From Pelagibacteraceae bacterium GOM-A1 (lineage in GTDB: Bacteria; Pseudomonadota; Alphaproteobacteria; Pelagibacterales; Pelagibacteraceae): 64,000 nt of DNA. The position numbers were made by a program, and so were the translations under genes. The stretch lies in the NCBI GenBank assembly GCA_001704065.1, contig LHBX01000024.1:61940-125939 (forward strand), read 5' to 3'. Below are positions 63,425-64,000 of the stretch, one piece after another (positions within the stretch are counted from its first letter, which is position 1; each line of letters opens with the position of its first letter). Below the pieces are notes generated by a model. The model searched no databases, had not been told where the DNA came from, and worked only from the letters and a program-made list of their open reading frames with translations.

Positions 63425-64000
63425 ATGAATTTAATTAAGTCAACAGGCACATTTAGTCTGTTTGTTATATTAAGCAGAATATTAGGATACATTAGAGACT
63501 TTTTCATAGCTATTTATCTTGGTTCAGGACCAATTGCTGATGCGTTCTTTGTAGCATTTAGAATACCAAACACTTTTAGAAGATTATTTGCAGAAGGAAC
63601 TTTTAATGCAGCATTCGTTCCATCTTACACATCTGAACTTTTGTCTAATAAAAACAAAGCACAAAAGTTTGCAAACTCAGTATTTAATTTATTGGTTTTA
63701 GCACTTTTAAGTCTAACAATATTAGCTGAGATATTTATGCCAAGCTTTATAAAATTAATCGCTCCTGGTTTCTCACATATAGATGAAAAGTTTAAATTAG
63801 CAGTTGATTTAACTAGAATCACTTTTCCATTTTTATTGTTTATAAGCTTAGCTTCTTTTTTCTCAGCAATTTTAAATTCTCATAATAAATTTGCCGCTGC
63901 CGCTGCCGCTCCACTTTTTTTAAATGTAATATTAATAATATGTTTCCTTATTATAAAAAATGACACAAATTTAGTTTACTATCTAAGCTACACAGTATCA
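63425..64000 (+). CDS. murJ: MurJ lipid II flippase (5' part, continues beyond window)
   Basis: The first 192 codons are in the window, starting at ATG 63425. The sequence MNLIKSTGTFSLFVILSRILGYIRDF begins like MurJ/MviN, followed by GSGPIADAFFVAFRIPNTFRRLFAEGTFNAAFVP (shown in part; near residues 33-66), the conserved family block with essential Arg residues. Several hydrophobic segments follow. MurJ flips lipid II across the inner membrane for peptidoglycan synthesis. The gene runs off the right end. Confidence 0.95.
   Translation, partial: MNLIKSTGTFSLFVILSRILGYIRDFFIAIYLGSGPIADAFFVAFRIPNTFRRLFAEGTFNAAFVPSYTSELLSNKNKAQKFANSVFNLLVLALLSLTILAEIFMPSFIKLIAPGFSHIDEKFKLAVDLTRITFPFLLFISLASFFSAILNSHNKFAAAAAAPLFLNVILIICFLIIKNDTNLVYYLSYTVS

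Noticed and set aside
1..64000. CRISPR arrays, insertion sequences, prophage or integrase genes, toxin-antitoxin or restriction systems
   Set aside because: Read on both strands; no repeat-spacer pattern, transposase, integrase or defence-type gene was found.

Overview
The window is a dense, strongly A+T-rich bacterial chromosome segment with very short intergenic gaps, many 1-26 bp gene overlaps, one tRNA, and no insertion sequence, prophage or CRISPR array that I can see. Protein content and gene order are alphaproteobacterial. The combination of small genome style, a TRAP transporter, a DUF4212/SSS symporter pair and extreme A/T codon bias points to the SAR11 clade (Pelagibacterales). That assignment is inference from gene content and style; no marker such as 16S rRNA is present.

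Layout. 0-10 kb: end of tsaD, an EVE-domain protein, acetyl-CoA synthetase, an unrecognised gene, a small/large subunit sodium symporter pair closed by a strong terminator, then rpe, a heparinase II/III-like gene, purH, phhB and tRNA-Gly(GCC). 10-16.6 kb: LON-domain protein, a ubiH-type hydroxylase, ftsK-lolA, a GNAT protein, hinT and two tandem type IV prepilins. 16.7-19.5 kb: a complete TRAP transporter (dctP-dctQ-dctM). 19.5-25.3 kb: histidine genes hisB-H-A-F-E (with an FkbM methyltransferase between hisH and hisA), divergent from hslVU. 25.3-31.4 kb: smr and a Tim44-like gene, fxsA-secB, then the minus-strand block ppsR-maf-aroE-SDR-coaE-dnaQ. 31.4-31.6 kb: the longest gap, with DnaA-box-like sites, the probable chromosome replication origin. 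31.6-41.9 kb: the plus-strand block hemE-hemH-hemJ-rho-mnmE-mnmG-rsmG-parA-parB (a sulfotransferase is inserted on the minus strand between rho and mnmE), with a perfect parS site inside rsmG. 41.9-46.4 kb: leuS-lptE-holA and a DUF3576 lipoprotein. 46.6-54 kb: a porin with a long leader, a thiE/tenI-like gene, yggS, an L,D-transpeptidase, an OmpR-type DNA-binding protein, a 36-residue ArfA-like gene, a 2OG oxygenase, a PfkB kinase, nth, dapB and a secreted polysaccharide-lyase-like protein. 54-64 kb: grpE-dnaK-dnaJ, rdgB, an LpoA-like lipoprotein-activator relative, rsmI, a BON-domain lipoprotein, maeB and the start of murJ.

How the parts fit. The window is essentially the origin-proximal core of an alphaproteobacterial chromosome: the hemE | gap | ppsR-maf-aroE-coaE-dnaQ order matches what is known around the Caulobacter origin, and the rsmG-parA-parB-parS segregation module lies about 8 kb away. 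Into this conserved scaffold are set single genes with probable cell-surface or glycan roles (FkbM methyltransferase, sulfotransferase, polysaccharide lyase). Acs plus the symporter pair suggests uptake and activation of acetate or a similar monocarboxylate; the TRAP system imports an organic acid.

The most interesting non-genic signals are the putative oriC, parS in rsmG, two look-alike heat-shock promoters (hslV, grpE) placed so that transcripts would start at or next to the start codon, head-to-head genes whose start codons touch, a palindrome filling a 13-bp divergent gap, a 16-bp palindrome in the porin leader, and an ArfA-like gene ending in a 10-A run.
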